From: Vitis vinifera
Taxonomy: Eukaryota; Streptophyta; Magnoliopsida; Vitales; Vitaceae
Direction: 5' to 3'
NCBI RefSeq assembly: GCF_030704535.1
Contig: NC_081813.1
Coordinates: 893,501 to 957,500, forward strand
Length of the DNA stretch: 64,000 nucleotides
Shown one piece after another: positions 35,607 through 48,051 of the stretch. The translations under genes and the position numbers were made by a program. Below the pieces are notes generated by a model. The model saw nothing but the letters and a program-made list of their open reading frames with translations. It did no database searches and was not told the origin of the DNA. The stretch's first letter is position 1. Each line of letters opens with the position of its first letter.

Positions 35607-35740
35607 CGGTAAGGGATGATTGGGCGGAAAGTTTTTCCGGAGCAGTACAGGTTCAAATAATCGGCGAACTATGGGGAAAAGGAGAATCGCCGGCGACGAC
35701 TTGAGCGGCGATGACAGTATTGAATGGGAGGAGAGTAGGG
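35607..35740 (-). other. Probable TAF9 5' UTR exon
   Basis: A strong donor (TTACCG|GTAAGC) at 35607/35606 on the minus strand, and an acceptor just upstream of the TAF9 ATG, imply a leader intron of about 570 bp. The upstream end of the exon is not fixed. Within the intron about 35085-35290 and 35325-35525 are similar to each other (atgaaccaatcat ... cttggacgtacagaggccaaatcgaaac), a local tandem duplication. Confidence 0.6.
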
Positions 35741-36572
35741 ATTCGCCCTAAGCAGAAAAGAAAAATACCAAACGCACCCTCCTCAGGTTTTGGGTAATAT
35801 CAAGGATACCCCTGTACTTTTCGGGAAATTTCATGTTGGGGGAGGCCCAAATACGAAAAAAATTTCTCAATTAAATACAAAATTCTCAATCCTTTTTACA
35901 ATATTTTTTTAAAAAATTCTCAATTATTTTCGTCAAAAATTCTTGAAAAATTATTTTTAATAAAAAAATTTACTAAATAGTTTTTTGAGATTTAAAAAGT
36001 CTTGGATATATTTGATACGAACGTAAATGATAATAATCGAATGTTTTAAAATATTTAATTTATTGGGTTAATTTGTTTTTGTGTAAGTCGGTTAAAACTA
36101 GATTAAAGAATTGATATCAAATTCAAAAGTTAAGCGATAAAAAATGATTTTAAATTATTTTAAAAATATAATTTTGTTTGAAAATTCAAATATACAAGTG
36201 AATTGATTTATTTTTATTTTTATGTTTTGCAAAAACAAAATTTTTTAAGAAACTCTTTGCTTAAAATTAATTTAAGAGAAGTAAAAATATATATGTATAT
36301 ATTTAAAAAAAATAATATATGAGTGAGAAAAATATTACTTCTTATAAGCTTTACTTTACTTTACTTTATTTTCTTAATTTAGTTTTTCAATGGGGTTTAG
36401 ATTTATTTTTTATTTTTTATTTATAATATGACTCAAATATTGTCCAAATCATAATGAAAAAAAATCATCATACATTGGCCACAAAGAATCCATCAATCCA
36501 AACACCAAATTTCAATTATTCCTACATTCACTACTACATGAAAACAAACATTAAAATCCATTATTAATTCCT
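35741..36572. other. Intergenic, no gene seen
   Basis: Holds the presumed TAF9 promoter at its left end and the 3' UTR of the small membrane-protein gene at its right. AT-rich and otherwise featureless; a ctttactttactttactt run lies near 36348-36368. Confidence 0.5.
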
Positions 36573-36947
36573 CTATCTCCAAAAGAATTCTTGAGCAGAC
36601 TCTTGCCATGAGAGCACAAGCACAAGCATCACCAGCACAGCAGCTAGTCCCCATGATGAGCTCCCAATTCTCAGCACCCATGACGGATCTGGAGATGGAA
36701 CTGCACCCGAAGAAGACGACGATGAAGATGAAGATGATGATGTTATTTTGATGCCTATTATAAGGCCTGCAAGAACCATAGGAAGAAGAAAAGCACTTGA
36801 CGAGCTCAAGAACCTTGCCTCATAATGTGTATTGTACAGTGGTGAAAGCACTATTGAAGAAGCCAAGGCAAGAGCCATGGCTAGTGCTCTTGTACTAGAA
36901 ATGCTTTTGCTTAGGCTTTGGCTTGTGTGAGTAGTGTAGGGAGCCAT
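36573..36947 (-). CDS. Small plant membrane protein of unknown function
   Basis: Single-exon frame of 124 codons starting MAPYTTHTSQSLSKSISSTR. Three hydrophobic segments are visible at about residues 21-38, 52-69 and 98-114. An eleven-plus serine run (about 70-80) separates segments 2 and 3; it is coded by a tract of mixed tcn/agt codons that looks like a variable repeat. The C-terminus is SWQESAQEFFWR. I recall similar short uncharacterised proteins in other eudicots but know no function. The start codon is the first ATG in frame; just upstream is TTG. Topology and location cannot be decided. Confidence 0.75.
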   Translation of the reverse strand: MAPYTTHTSQSLSKSISSTRALAMALALASSIVLSPLYNTHYEARFLSSSSAFLLPMVLAGLIIGIKITSSSSSSSSSSSGAVPSPDPSWVLRIGSSSWGLAAVLVMLVLVLSWQESAQEFFWR

Positions 36948-39284
36948 TGATCTCAATATGCCAAAACCCCAAGTTGAAGTTGGGGTTTTATGGAGGAGAG
37001 GGGGTGGAGGAGAGGAAGAAATCTAGGTGTAAAGGTCGAGAATTGAGTGGGGGAAAGGGGGATGGAGTCCAAAAAGTTAAAAAGATAAAGGTAAAATATG
37101 AATTGAATAGTGGGAAAAATGAAGGGGATCTTGAAAGAAGTATTGGGAAGCAAGGTATCTTTAGGTGTGGGAATGAGTGTGTTCACACCAAAGCCATTGG
37201 TGTTGGTGAGATAGATATAGTCATTTGCTTTGGAAAATTGGCATGCAGCTGTTTGTTTCCAAGTTGGAGGAGGAAATGTTAAAGGATCTTTCTATAAAAA
37301 GAAGGTAAGAAAAGTTGATAGAAAGTGTTTGTTTTAATAATTTAGTTTTATTTCTTTTTTATAATTTTATTATATATATATATTTCTTTCTACTTTATTT
37401 CCTTTCATTTTTAGTAACTGTACATAATTTTAAAGAATTCAACTTATCTATTTATAAATTATATTTATTTTAATATAATTAAAAATATAAAATAATAACT
37501 CAAAATTTTTAAAGATAACGTGCTCGTAAAGTATATACAAGAGAGTTTGTGAGGTGGGATAGTCATATAAAATATCTTAAAGTTGGAATTAGTAACTATG
37601 ACTTTTGATATGAGGTTTAACTCATTCAATTAGTTCGTAATCTTCTTAAACTCACCTGCTACTCATTCCTATTGACAATGATGATGTTACGAGACTTTTT
37701 TTTCTTTTCTTCATTATGGTATTTTTTAGAAAAAAAAAAAACCAAAAGACTTTCACAAGAAACCATAGTTACCTTCCTTTTATCTTAGGATTTTCTTTTA
37801 AGTTACAAGTTGTTTTAATAAAATAACCTAAATAAAAACTCTTTTTAATCTACTTTTAAATCAATTTTTAAAAATAAAAGTCTTTTTCTTAGGGATTAAT
37901 CATTTTTTATATCTATGCGGTACATTTTATGAAAAGAACTTATGATTCAAAGGCAAAAAAAGAAAACTTAATATGAAATCTAAAAAAACACTTTTTAATA
38001 TTTTGGATTAAACAATTTCTTGTAATAGGAAGGTTTTTTTTTTTTTTTTTTTTTGTGTTTATAATATTAATATTATCTTTTGAAAGTTATGATTTTAACT
38101 ACACTTTTTAACTTTTACCATAAAAATCAAAATTTACATTTAGAAAACTTGTAAAAAGTAGATCCAAACAAACCAATAAAAAAAAAACTATATATAATAA
38201 TGCACAAGTTCCATCTACTTAGGAAAGTAAAAAGAAAATCAAAGAAGCACTCATCCCAAATCACAGTGTGGTGTGCTTCCTAAGGCAAGCAAATATTCCC
38301 ATCACAAGGATTTGTTTTCCCCTTTTGTTTTGATATAGTAGTGGGGTAAGTAAGTCAAGCAACCCATATGTCCATTGTTTTCAATTGTAGGTTGAGTTTT
38401 GTTTCTTTCTACCTTCTTTGAAAGTTGTTAAATGTTGTATCATGTGAAGTTAATTGGTCGAAAGACTTGTACAATATATTTCTCTTTCAAAATCTTCACA
38501 ATCTTCATGGAAAGAATTTGTCGGCCAACATCATGAACTTTAAGTATTATTTTAATTCATTTTTGTTGTGTATCAATTAAAAGTTTTGAAAATGTCACAC
38601 GTCAATCCATTGTAATTATGATATAAATTTTTTTAACAAACATCTAACACATCTTTACACAAAACTACATAGACATAGTCCTATGTGTATTTACGTGCCC
38701 TTTTAGGACTAGGTAGACAAGTTCTATAATGGGTTAATGATTGACTCCCTACTTCCCTTATAACCATTATTTATTTTGAGTTTATCCCGACTTTTGTTTT
38801 CTTAAAGAAAATATCAATAATATAAAATAATTTATAATTGAAACAAAACTTTTTTAAAGAACAATATCAATAAGTTTGGTAACGTTTTTTCTCGTGTTTT
38901 ATAAATTAATGAAAAAAATAAATTTAATTTAAGAAAAGCTTGATATAGAAATTAGGAAAAATATCTCTATTTTTTTTTTTATTAAGAGAGAAGCGAATTT
39001 TTGTAGCTATTTGGAACATGTATCATTTTCTCCTAGTGGTGTTTTAAAAAATTTAAAATATTTATCATATGTATTTTTGTAATAAGAGAAAATTAGGGGG
39101 CAAATAAGGCAAATCAGTTGCAAAAGTTAGTTCTAATACGAAGCAGATTTTGAGGTCAGGTGAGGAATGAAACGCGCAACATGTCAGAAAAATCTCATAG
39201 TATTCCGAAAATGCCCCTATGATCAAGTCCAACTATAAAAACCACCGCGAAAAAGAGGCTCAACAGACACCACCACCACACTCC
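36948..39284. other. Intergenic between divergent genes
   Basis: Contains the promoters of the small membrane-protein gene (left) and the hydrolase gene (right). AT-rich. A pure T run of about 21 lies at 38034-38054. No coding sequence is recognised. Confidence 0.5.
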
Positions 39285-40282
39285 ATGGCTTCTCTCCACC
39301 TCTGGCGTCTTCTCTCCCTCTACATCTCCTCCATTGCCGCCGTCCTTCGCCGTGCCTCCCCCGCTCTTTCCCGCCTCATCCGCTGTTCAATCATCGTCAC
39401 CCTCATCGAATCCTGCCTCTCTCTATACTTCATATTCCTCGGCCTCTCCCCCACCACCGTGGAACTCGATGACCACACCACCGTCCACTTCTGGACCTCC
39501 GCCCACCGCCGCTTCAGCCGCCCCAACCTCGTCCTCGTCCACGGCTTCGGCGGCAACTCGCGGTGGCAGTTCCTCCAGCTGGTGGGTCCTCTCTCCAGGT
39601 CCTTCAACCTATACGTCCCCGACCTGCTCTTCTTCGGGAAATCACACACTTTCCGCCGGAACCGGAGCGAGGGGTTTCAGGCGAGGTGCGTGGTGGAGGG
39701 GCTGAGGGGATTGGGTGTGGGGAGGTGCAGGGTGTTCGGGATCAGCTATGGTGGATACGTGGCGTATCGGATGGCGGAGATGTGGCCGGAGGTAGTGGAG
39801 AGGGTGGCGATTGCAAGCTGTGGAATTGGGTATACGGAGGAGCAGAAGAGGGAACACTTAGGAAAGCTCGGGAGGAGTGTGACGGAGATTTTCTTGCCGG
39901 AGAGTCCAAAGAATCTCCGGCGACTGCTGAATCTCTCCATATACAAGTTCGATCCTCTCAAATGGGCCCCTGACTTTTTTCTTCAACATTTAATAGATGT
40001 AAGTTGCACCCATCTAACCTTACGACCATCTATTTCAAAATTAATGCAATTAAATCATAGATAATGAAATGGAAAAAAGAAGATAAGTCTTGATAAATAA
40101 TTAGGGTTTTAGATATAAATAATTTATATCAAATTCCTACAAATAAATAAAATATTGATATTAATGCTTCCAAGTCTTATGGTGATGGATGAAAGATTGA
40201 TTTTTTTTTTTAATCAAATTAATTACTTTAGCCAAATGGGAAAAAAAAATACTAAATCATTTGTATTTCTATGTAGTAACTA

Positions 40283-40321
<39 letters not shown>

Positions 40322-42578
40322 ATTTATTAAAATGATAACTTAATAAAATTCAAACTAGTGATTTTCAAGAGATTAAAATTGTTAAAGAATATGATATAAC
40401 CCAAATCCTACAATCTTAAACTTTTAGGAAAATTGGTTGTTCAATATGATATCAGAACTTGATTAAGTTTCTGTAATTTGCATGTTTGTTTTTTTATTTA
40501 ATATATATGTTAGATATGAATTCAATTTAATTTGTCTCTCCATGTGCAACCCCGATCTTAAGAAGTATGTTTAAGTTCTTAGAAAAATTAGTTGTTTAAT
40601 ATAGTATTAGAGTAAAATTGATTTTTAATGGAACAGTTGATTTATGATCTCATTAAAAAGAGTTCAAAATAAGAAACTCTAAATTTCATTCTCTCTTTTT
40701 CTCTTTGAGTCTATTTGGATTTCACAAATTTAAGAGTTTCCATCGAGTAAAATGTTATATCATAAGTTATATGTATCAAAGTCACGTATTAATGAATAAT
40801 TTAAAATGTTGTTATCAAATTAATAACTTAATATGATGTAATCGAAGAGTGATGATTCTTAATAGGTTAGTGTTAAGATCTAAGCTCAAATTCAGTAAAA
40901 TGATATTTTTGATGCATATTACATATTTTGATAAAAGGAAATAATATATATATATATATTGAATTTACACTTTTAGCTCAATGATATCTAAAGTTTTAAC
41001 CACATGAAATCTAAGATTTAGTTGTGGTTTGGTAAAACTTAAAACTTATTATTTAATGATTTAAGTTGACTTTAAATTAAAATTTTTTTAAATTATGAAC
41101 TTAAATTTATTATTTTAAGTATTAAAGTTGTTTGGTAAAACTAACTTAAAAGTTATTTCAAGCTATTCAATTAATATATTTACCCCATTAGTTGTAATTA
41201 ATATTTATTATTAATTTTTTTAATTAATATTTATTTTCATTAATTTTAAATAATAAAATTGTTTATTTAACATTCATACTTAATGTACCTTAGATTTATG
41301 AGATAATCTTAAAATATTTACTATAAAAAATAAGTTATAGATTTGAAGTCATAATTGTGAAATATATTCTTGTTAGATATGAGTAAATAAGACAAAAATA
41401 AAATAAAATTATGATTAAAAATTAGTTAGCTATTTTAACCTAATATTTAAAGTCATTTTTAATTTTAAATTATGATATTAAGTTATTTTATCAAACATGT
41501 TTAATCTACTAAATAAGTTAAATTAAATTATTAAGTCCTTGGGTTGCAAAAGCCTGAAACATATGTTTAAGAGTATTTATCCCTAATATTTGAAATGGGT
41601 TGTGGCTCATTAGGCAATGTTGAAGGATTACAGAAAGGAGAAGTTAGAGTTGCTTGAGCACTTGCTGGCCCAGAAAGCTGATCCAGACATTCCCATTCCC
41701 CCTCAGGTAAGAAAAGTAAAAAATAAATAAATAAATAAAAATTCATAGCAGTTTCAGAAAATTTCCTCATTGTTTCATATTTATGAGACTTTATTCAAAA
41801 AATGAGACTTTATTCAAAAATTTCATATCATTAATTTTCCTTTTTTAGGGTACTTTTTTTTTTTTATAACCTTGGATGTCCGGACCAGCTTACGTACATC
41901 TCGACTAATTTCACGGGACCCTGAAGTTAACGATCGGGTAAGCCTCAAGTGGCCTTGAGGGGACTATAACCGGTGATCATTGGGAAACAAACCCAAGACA
42001 GGACCTTTTTTGGGCACTTTTCAATTCTTAGAAAATGGGTTTCCTTTTTCTTGGACTTGGATTATATATCAATCCTTAGTTTCCTTTTGTCATTAGATGT
42101 ATCTTATGGCTTTTCAATTCAATTCCGAATCAATATCAAAGCCTTTAAGGTTACATTTATTTTCAAGTACGTTTTAGGTTTGTCCTTAATTGCATTATGC
42201 CATTAGCTGTATCATATGTCTTTTCAATTCAATCCATCCATGACAAATCACTATCAAAACCTTCAAAATTAAACTTATTTTGATGTGGGTGAAGGAAACA
42301 ATGCTCATTTGGGGTGATAAGGACGATGTATTTCCACCCTTGCTGGCTTTCCAACTGCAAAGGTATCTTCTTCATTTTAAACCCACTTTGTGATGTTTTT
42401 GTTTTTGTCTTCAGTTTGTAACATATGTTGTGGGCGCAGGCACTTTGGTCCAAAGACAAAGCTGGAAATAATCAAGGACACAGGCCATGCTTTAAACATC
42501 GACTCGCCTGCTCGGCTATATGAATTGATCGAGTCCTTTTCTTTGGGTTGTTCCAATTCCAAGGATGATGATATATGA
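39285..42578 (+). CDS. Alpha/beta-hydrolase fold protein
   Basis: Four exons, 39285-39998, 41614-41706, 42295-42362 and 42440-42578, sum to 1014 bp, 337 residues, with GT-AG introns. A hydrophobic N-terminus (about 1-55) suggests membrane association. HGFGG (from H86) is the oxyanion-hole motif. The nucleophile elbow is GISYGG with S154. The acid is probably D279 in WGDKDDVFP and the histidine H308 in TGHAL, so the triad is complete. The family (MhpC/MEST-like hydrolases of plants) includes esterases and lipases; the substrate is unknown. First-exon base use is much more GC-rich than the rest. Intron 1 (1.6 kb) and intron 2 carry simple repeats and a dispersed repeat. Confidence 0.9.
40291..40318. 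repeat. (AT)n microsatellite in hydrolase intron 1
   Basis: Uninterrupted AT dinucleotides. Confidence 0.95.
41860..41996. repeat. Dispersed plant repeat in hydrolase intron 2
   Basis: The text accagcttacgtacatctcg, actaatttcacgggaccc and caagtggccttgaggggac resembles a repeat seen often in dicot genomes (a vs. gtccgaaccagcttgcgcgc-type consensus, from recall). It lies within intron 2. Class uncertain; it could belong to a SINE or TE tail. Confidence 0.4.
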
Positions 42579-44012
42579 AAACAAATTTGTTGAAGTTATG
42601 TCACAAAACTCTTTCGTTGTTCCTAATGAAAAGGATATGACATCGTTGTTGTTGTTTTACTTTTTGCTCGTGTTTTAGTATTATTATATTTTTTATCTTA
42701 TTCTTTATTGATTATTAATATAATTAAATAAAAAATGATTTAATTTATTTATAAAAATAAATTATGAAATTTTATGATATTTATTCATTTATAAATAACA
42801 TTTATTTTTAATTTAATTAAAAATTTTAAAATAAAAAAAATATTAAATAAAATGAAATAATTAAGGCTACAACTTGAGTGAGTTGGTTAGATCGATGACA
42901 AATCAAGTCCAACTCCAATTAAGAAATAATTAATCCAAAACTCAATCCAACCTGATTTTAACTCGAGGTACTCAATTCAAACCCAATCCAACCTTATTTT
43001 TTTAAATTCGGGTTGTTCAAGTTAGATTCGAGTTGATCGGATTAGACTTGGGTTAGCCTGGTTGCATAATTTAAATTCTATCTATGATATTATTTTATTG
43101 TATTTATATGAAAATTTAAATAACAAATAGGACAAAATTTCTATATAGGAATAAAAGAATAAATATATATTTATATATTTTCTAAAAATAATGAAAAACA
43201 TATGATATAATTTAATTTGATATTTTTCTTAAAAATAGAAAAATAAAATAAATATTATTATATAAGATAAAATGCATTATAAATATTATAAAAATATTAA
43301 ATCCATTTGGATTAGACTCGAATTATCCAAATCTTAACTTGAATCCAACTCAAGCGGAGCTTAGATTGAAAAAATCTAACCTAAGTCCAATTCAAGTATT
43401 AAAAATAATTGTTTAAACTCATTCAAACATTAGGTTGAACAAGTTGAGATACATGTGATTCGTCTTAAACGTGACTATTAATGTTGTTTTCTTGGTCATA
43501 TACAAGTTATGTTTTTTTTTATATATTAATATTTAGTCTTTTTTATTTATTTAAATTTATTTATTTTTTGTATTTTGATATTATTTATTTATGATTAAGT
43601 ATTTTTTTTATATGTATATATCTTTATATAATAATCTAAATTTAATAATACATATTAAGAAAATTAGATTAAAAATTATTAGTGAAAGAAGCAACTTTCA
43701 AATTTTTTCAAAAGTCATTTACAATTTTAAAATGAGCTTAAGAGTGAAAGCAAGAAAATGATGGATTCTTGAAAAATAAATAATCGTGTGGTGGGGATGA
43801 AAACAACGCATTTTGTGCACTACGGGCGATATTCTTTGAACCACGTCTAGGACGGCTACAAGCATGAAACGCTGCGTTTTATGGAAGCTAGGATGAGAAA
43901 CGATGGATTAAACGACGCCGTTTTCAGATCCTATAAAAAAGTCTCAGCTTTATCCCACTGAACTGCAAATCCACCACCACTCCTGCCGTCTCCGTCGCAA
44001 CGCCACCGCCAC
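42579..44012. other. Intergenic with degenerate repeat debris; SPL2 promoter at right
   Basis: Two patches rich in caa/ttg words with mirrored text (about 42866-43060 and 43300-43460, e.g. caacttgagtgagttgg and gttgaacaagttgag) may be the ends of an old non-autonomous transposon; no target duplication was found. The last ~100 bases before 44013 are the SPL2 leader, with a tataaaa at 43932-43938 as a plausible TATA box. Confidence 0.4.
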
Positions 44013-47000
44013 ATGTCCGCACACGACCAAGCAGCGGCGGCGATCCTCGCTCAAGTAGCCCTAGCCGCCGACGGAGCCATCCTCGGCTTAGCCCTAGCCT
44101 ACGTCGCCGTTCGCAGTTTTATCAGGCTCTCATCCACCTCCTCCGCCCTCCGCCAAATTGATCAGTCTCCGTCTTTCCGCGTCTCCGATCTCCGATCCCT
44201 CCTCTCTCCCTCCAGCGACGATGAATCCGACCAGTCTACGTCGTCCGATGGCCTGCTCGTCGTCGTCCGCGGCACCGTCGAGGCGAAATCGGCCATTGAC
44301 GGCAACTGGAAGAGCTTGCGTCCCAATGTTCTCGTCTCTCACGAATCAGGCGAGAAAGGTGTCATCTTGCAGCGAACGCAAACGGTATGTTTGAAATTTA
44401 GCTACCTTTATTTCCGTTTGGTTGGCAAGAGAAAGGAGCAAAAGAAAATGGGAATTTGAATTTCTGCGGGGAAATATTTGTAAATTCACCTCCCCTAAGC
44501 GGAAATTGAGCTTGTTTAAATGAGATCGTAGTGGTAGTCTTATATAAGCGTTATTTTGTAGCGAAGGTCAACATTATGTTTGGAACAAGGAGCTACTTTA
44601 GTGCCCATTTGGTTGTCGAGAAAACTGAGGGAAAGTTGAACGAGAATTTGACTTCTTTCGATGAAATCTAGTGATAGCACTGTATGAACTTTTGGTCTTC
44701 TTGACAACTAAGAGAGCTGATGATTTACTATCGGTAGCATGAAATTAGGGCATCGGGATTGAGGGCCTCAAATTCCAAGAACTTGATTCAACACTTCATC
44801 CTAGAAGATCTTTTTATTCCTAAGGTTTCAAATATGGATTTTTTTCTTTCCTCCCCCCCCCCCCCCCCCCTTTTTAAAGATTCAGAACTATAATTTCTTT
44901 TCCTTTCCTCAACAAAGAAACAGAGCAATGTAATTTGCATTCTACAATTCTATAACTGTGAGGAAAACTCATTAGCTTGTCTATTTTAGAGCTCTTTAAT
45001 TGTGGAATCACTAATTAAGCTTATGTTTTTATCCCCCAAAATTTGGTTATCTACATGGGTTATCATATTGATCAAAGATTAGTTAATAACATCACTCACT
45101 TGATTGTCTATGTACAGCATTGCAATTTTGAACTTTATCTATGTGCCTAAATGTTACATTAATTTGTGCTTCACTTTTGAAGAACTCCCCTTTTGATTTT
45201 GTGGTTTGTATTTTGGCAGTGTATATACAATGAGTGGAGGGGTTTTTTTGGATGGACTTCTGATATACGCACCTTGTTTGCAAGATCCTGGAAAGAAAAA
45301 GAATCTACCTCATTAAGAACGGTATATTCATCAAACCATCCACTTCTTCAGTTTTCTGGATATCTTAGCTGGTAGATCAAGAAAATTTATGTATACAAAT
45401 AATGTTTATCTTTGGTACAAGCATTCAAAAGCAAGATTGATAAACATTTTTTTGTTTATCCCGAATTTTCCAGGTTTATATGTTCTATAAGTATTGCTAA
45501 GATTTTGCTTTACAGGAACAGTTCCATGTGATAACTTTTTATTGGTTCTTGTTTTGTGCCAAAGATTTAAGATACCTTTCTGTATCCCAATTTGTGATGT
45601 CAAATGTGGGAACTTTTAAGATTTGTTTGAGTTTGAATGGTCTAAGTTATTCTTAAGAATGCTTATTAAAATTTAACTAAGCATTCAGTTGAAGTCAAAT
45701 GCAATCCTCTATTATATTAATTTCTTTAGTTCAGCTCTCTAGCTCATGAACATCCTTATTCTTGCTTTTTGTCTTTTTCTTACAAAGTTTAGTTTTAGTC
45801 TTTTTATTCATCTGTGCTGTGTTCCATGCTTTTGATCTCTTAAGATGCTTAATCTTTGATTCTAATATTTCAAGCATTTCAGGCTAACCTTTGCTTCTTC
45901 ATGGTTTGTTGAATAGAAGTGAGACTTATGATGACTTGTTTATTTCTTTCCTTACAGGTTCCTTTTATTCTTGTTGAAGGTGGTCGGTGGCCACAATCTG
46001 ATTATGTCATTGTGAACATGGATGGCTCAAGACATCCCTTACCTCTTACAACAGTTTATCATCAATTACAGCCTGTTAATGCTTCTCCTTATACGTTCCT
46101 CCAAGCACTTTTTGGTCATGACTACCCTGTGAGTCTGAAAAACTAATTGTTTTTATCTTGAAGCTGAAACTCTCTCTCTCTCTATCCCCCCATTTTGCCC
46201 CCTCCTCCCCCTACCCAATTCTTTTGCCTTTAGATATGTTTGATTTATTACAGATAGTTGATATTGTAATTTGTGCCTTTTTTGAAGGTTGGTCTTCTGG
46301 ATGAAGAGAAACTTCTGCCCTTAGGGAAGGAGATAACTGCAGTTGGCATTTGCAGTTTAAAGAACGGAATTCCTGAGATCAAATCATGCAAGGATCTTCC
46401 TTATTTCCTGTAAGAGAGTTGTTCCAGAAAGCATTTAGTTAGGTTTGTTTTTGTTTTCCTGGTACATCTAGGACTATCAGAGTGAAGTTGGGTGGCTATT
46501 ACCATTCCATTTGAAAAGGTAAAAAGATAATGGTTAGCTTGTAATAGGGTCAATTGATCCTATCTAGAACGATTAAATGTGGTTTGCATTGCTTCTTGAA
46601 TGTCTGCCACTAGGCATTATGTTCTTTTTCTAGATAGTAGGTAATATCTCTTATTGTTGAAATATGTTTATCTCTATACAGACACCAATATATTCATGTA
46701 CAGGTTCTCTTGTTCTCTGTTTTACTGATTCTGCTTTCCAACTCGTCTAAGCACCCAATTCCCTTTTGAGTTTTAGAGCCCTTGAGACTTGGATCAAGCA
46801 GCTAGTGGCTGGGATGGGGATTGGGTGAGGTTCCATGTTTGATTTCATGTAACAACATTGAAAGAAATAAGAAAAACTATTATTCTTCATTGTTTTGGCA
46901 GCATCTTGCTCTCTTGTTTCCTGTGGTGCCACTCCATGTGGAATAACTGCTTGTTTGTGTGCTTCTGCAGGTCTGAGATGAGTAAGGATCAGATGGTGGT

Positions 47001-47484
47001 GGATCTTGTCTTTAAGTCAAAAGTACTATTTTGGAGTGGTGTCATTCTTGGTTCAGTGTCCATTGGTGTTCTTGGCTATGCTGTTGTGAGGTACCATAAC
47101 TTTGAATATTTTCCCAAAATTAATATATTTCTAACTCGATAATGGTTGTGAGGATGAATTTAGTTTGAATCTTATTCAATTTTGATTGTCTTAAGGAACT
47201 GGAATAGATGGAAGGAGTGGAGGCAACAGAGAGGGGTCCGGCCACCAAGCCAAGCTGTTACTGATGATACTGATACCCAGATTGCAGAAGATGATGCAGG
47301 GGACGTTCCAGATGGAGAGCTGTGTGTCATCTGCCTGATGAGGAGAAAGAGGTCTGCATTCGTTCCATGTGGGCATCTCGTATGTTGCCAACGCTGTGCC
47401 CTATCAGTTGAGCGTGAGTTGTCCCCAAAATGTCCTGTGTGTCGACAGATAATCCGAAGTTCTGTGAGGATATATGGCTCTTGA
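44013..47484 (+). CDS. SPL2: SP1-like RING E3 ubiquitin ligase (SPL2), organelle outer-membrane
   Basis: Six exons: 44013-44384, 45220-45321, 45958-46128, 46288-46409, 46971-47090 and 47196-47484. They sum to 1176 bp, 391 residues; Arabidopsis SPL2 is of similar length. An N-terminal hydrophobic helix (about 10-32, AILGLALAYVAVRSF) and a second one (about 272-293, VLFWSGVILGSVSIGVLGY) bracket a MULAN/GIDE-type intermembrane domain (VVRGTVEAKSAIDGNW, NEWRGFFGWTSDI). The C-terminal C3HC4 RING spans about 339-380: CVIC, CGHLVCCQRC and CPVC are all present. SP1-family ligases sit in the chloroplast outer envelope (or mitochondria and peroxisomes) and ubiquitinate import-machinery proteins. Substrate and organelle of this copy are inferred from the family. 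Confidence 0.93.
44853..44870. repeat. 18-nt poly-C tract in SPL2 intron 1
   Basis: Uninterrupted C run following a T/C-rich stretch. It could form a G-run on the transcribed template strand; it is rare in this AT-rich region. Confidence 0.9.
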
Positions 47485-48051
47485 GGGACAAAGAACTGCT
47501 GCTTCCTTCTATGGGCCTACTGTGGGGCAAGAGTTCACTGGTCTCTAAGGTAGTTCGTTAGTCAGGATCACATGGAACGATTTTGGGTTACAACCGAAGC
47601 AGACTTAAAGCATCTTCGACATTTTCTTGGTGAAGCTGTAGCAGTAGCATTTCGGGCTGGACTCCTTGAGTCAAGAGCTTGAGATCAAAAGAAATTAACA
47701 CATCCTCGGATGCTGATACTGAACTCTTTTGTGGATATTGGGCAAAAAGTTTCTACTAATTTTATGTTAGGCGAGGTACAGAGAAAAAAGATCAAAAACT
47801 TGAAATGTTGTAATTGATACTGGGATAGCTTTTGTACAGTAAACAATGGATCAACTTAATTATCAACTTAAACCAAATGTAGAATTCTCGAGTGGATTAA
47901 AGTTGAAAAGCTGCAGAACAAAATCAAGCATCTAGCAAGAATACAGTTGAGATTCAGTCTTTCCTGTCTGTAGCCTAGTAGTAATGCTCCTTGAAATTTA
48001 CACAGAAGAGAAGAGAAAAACGTGGGAGATGACCAGGACCATTTTTTTTTT
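47485..48051. other. 3' UTRs of convergent SPL2 and NSP1
   Basis: The two genes end 567 bp apart, tail to tail. No other feature seen. Confidence 0.6.

Noticed and set aside
39320-39973. Several open frames of 70-136 codons on both strands in the hydrolase first exon
   Set aside because: Explained by high GC content of exon 1; only the frame with GISYGG and HGFGG has family homology.
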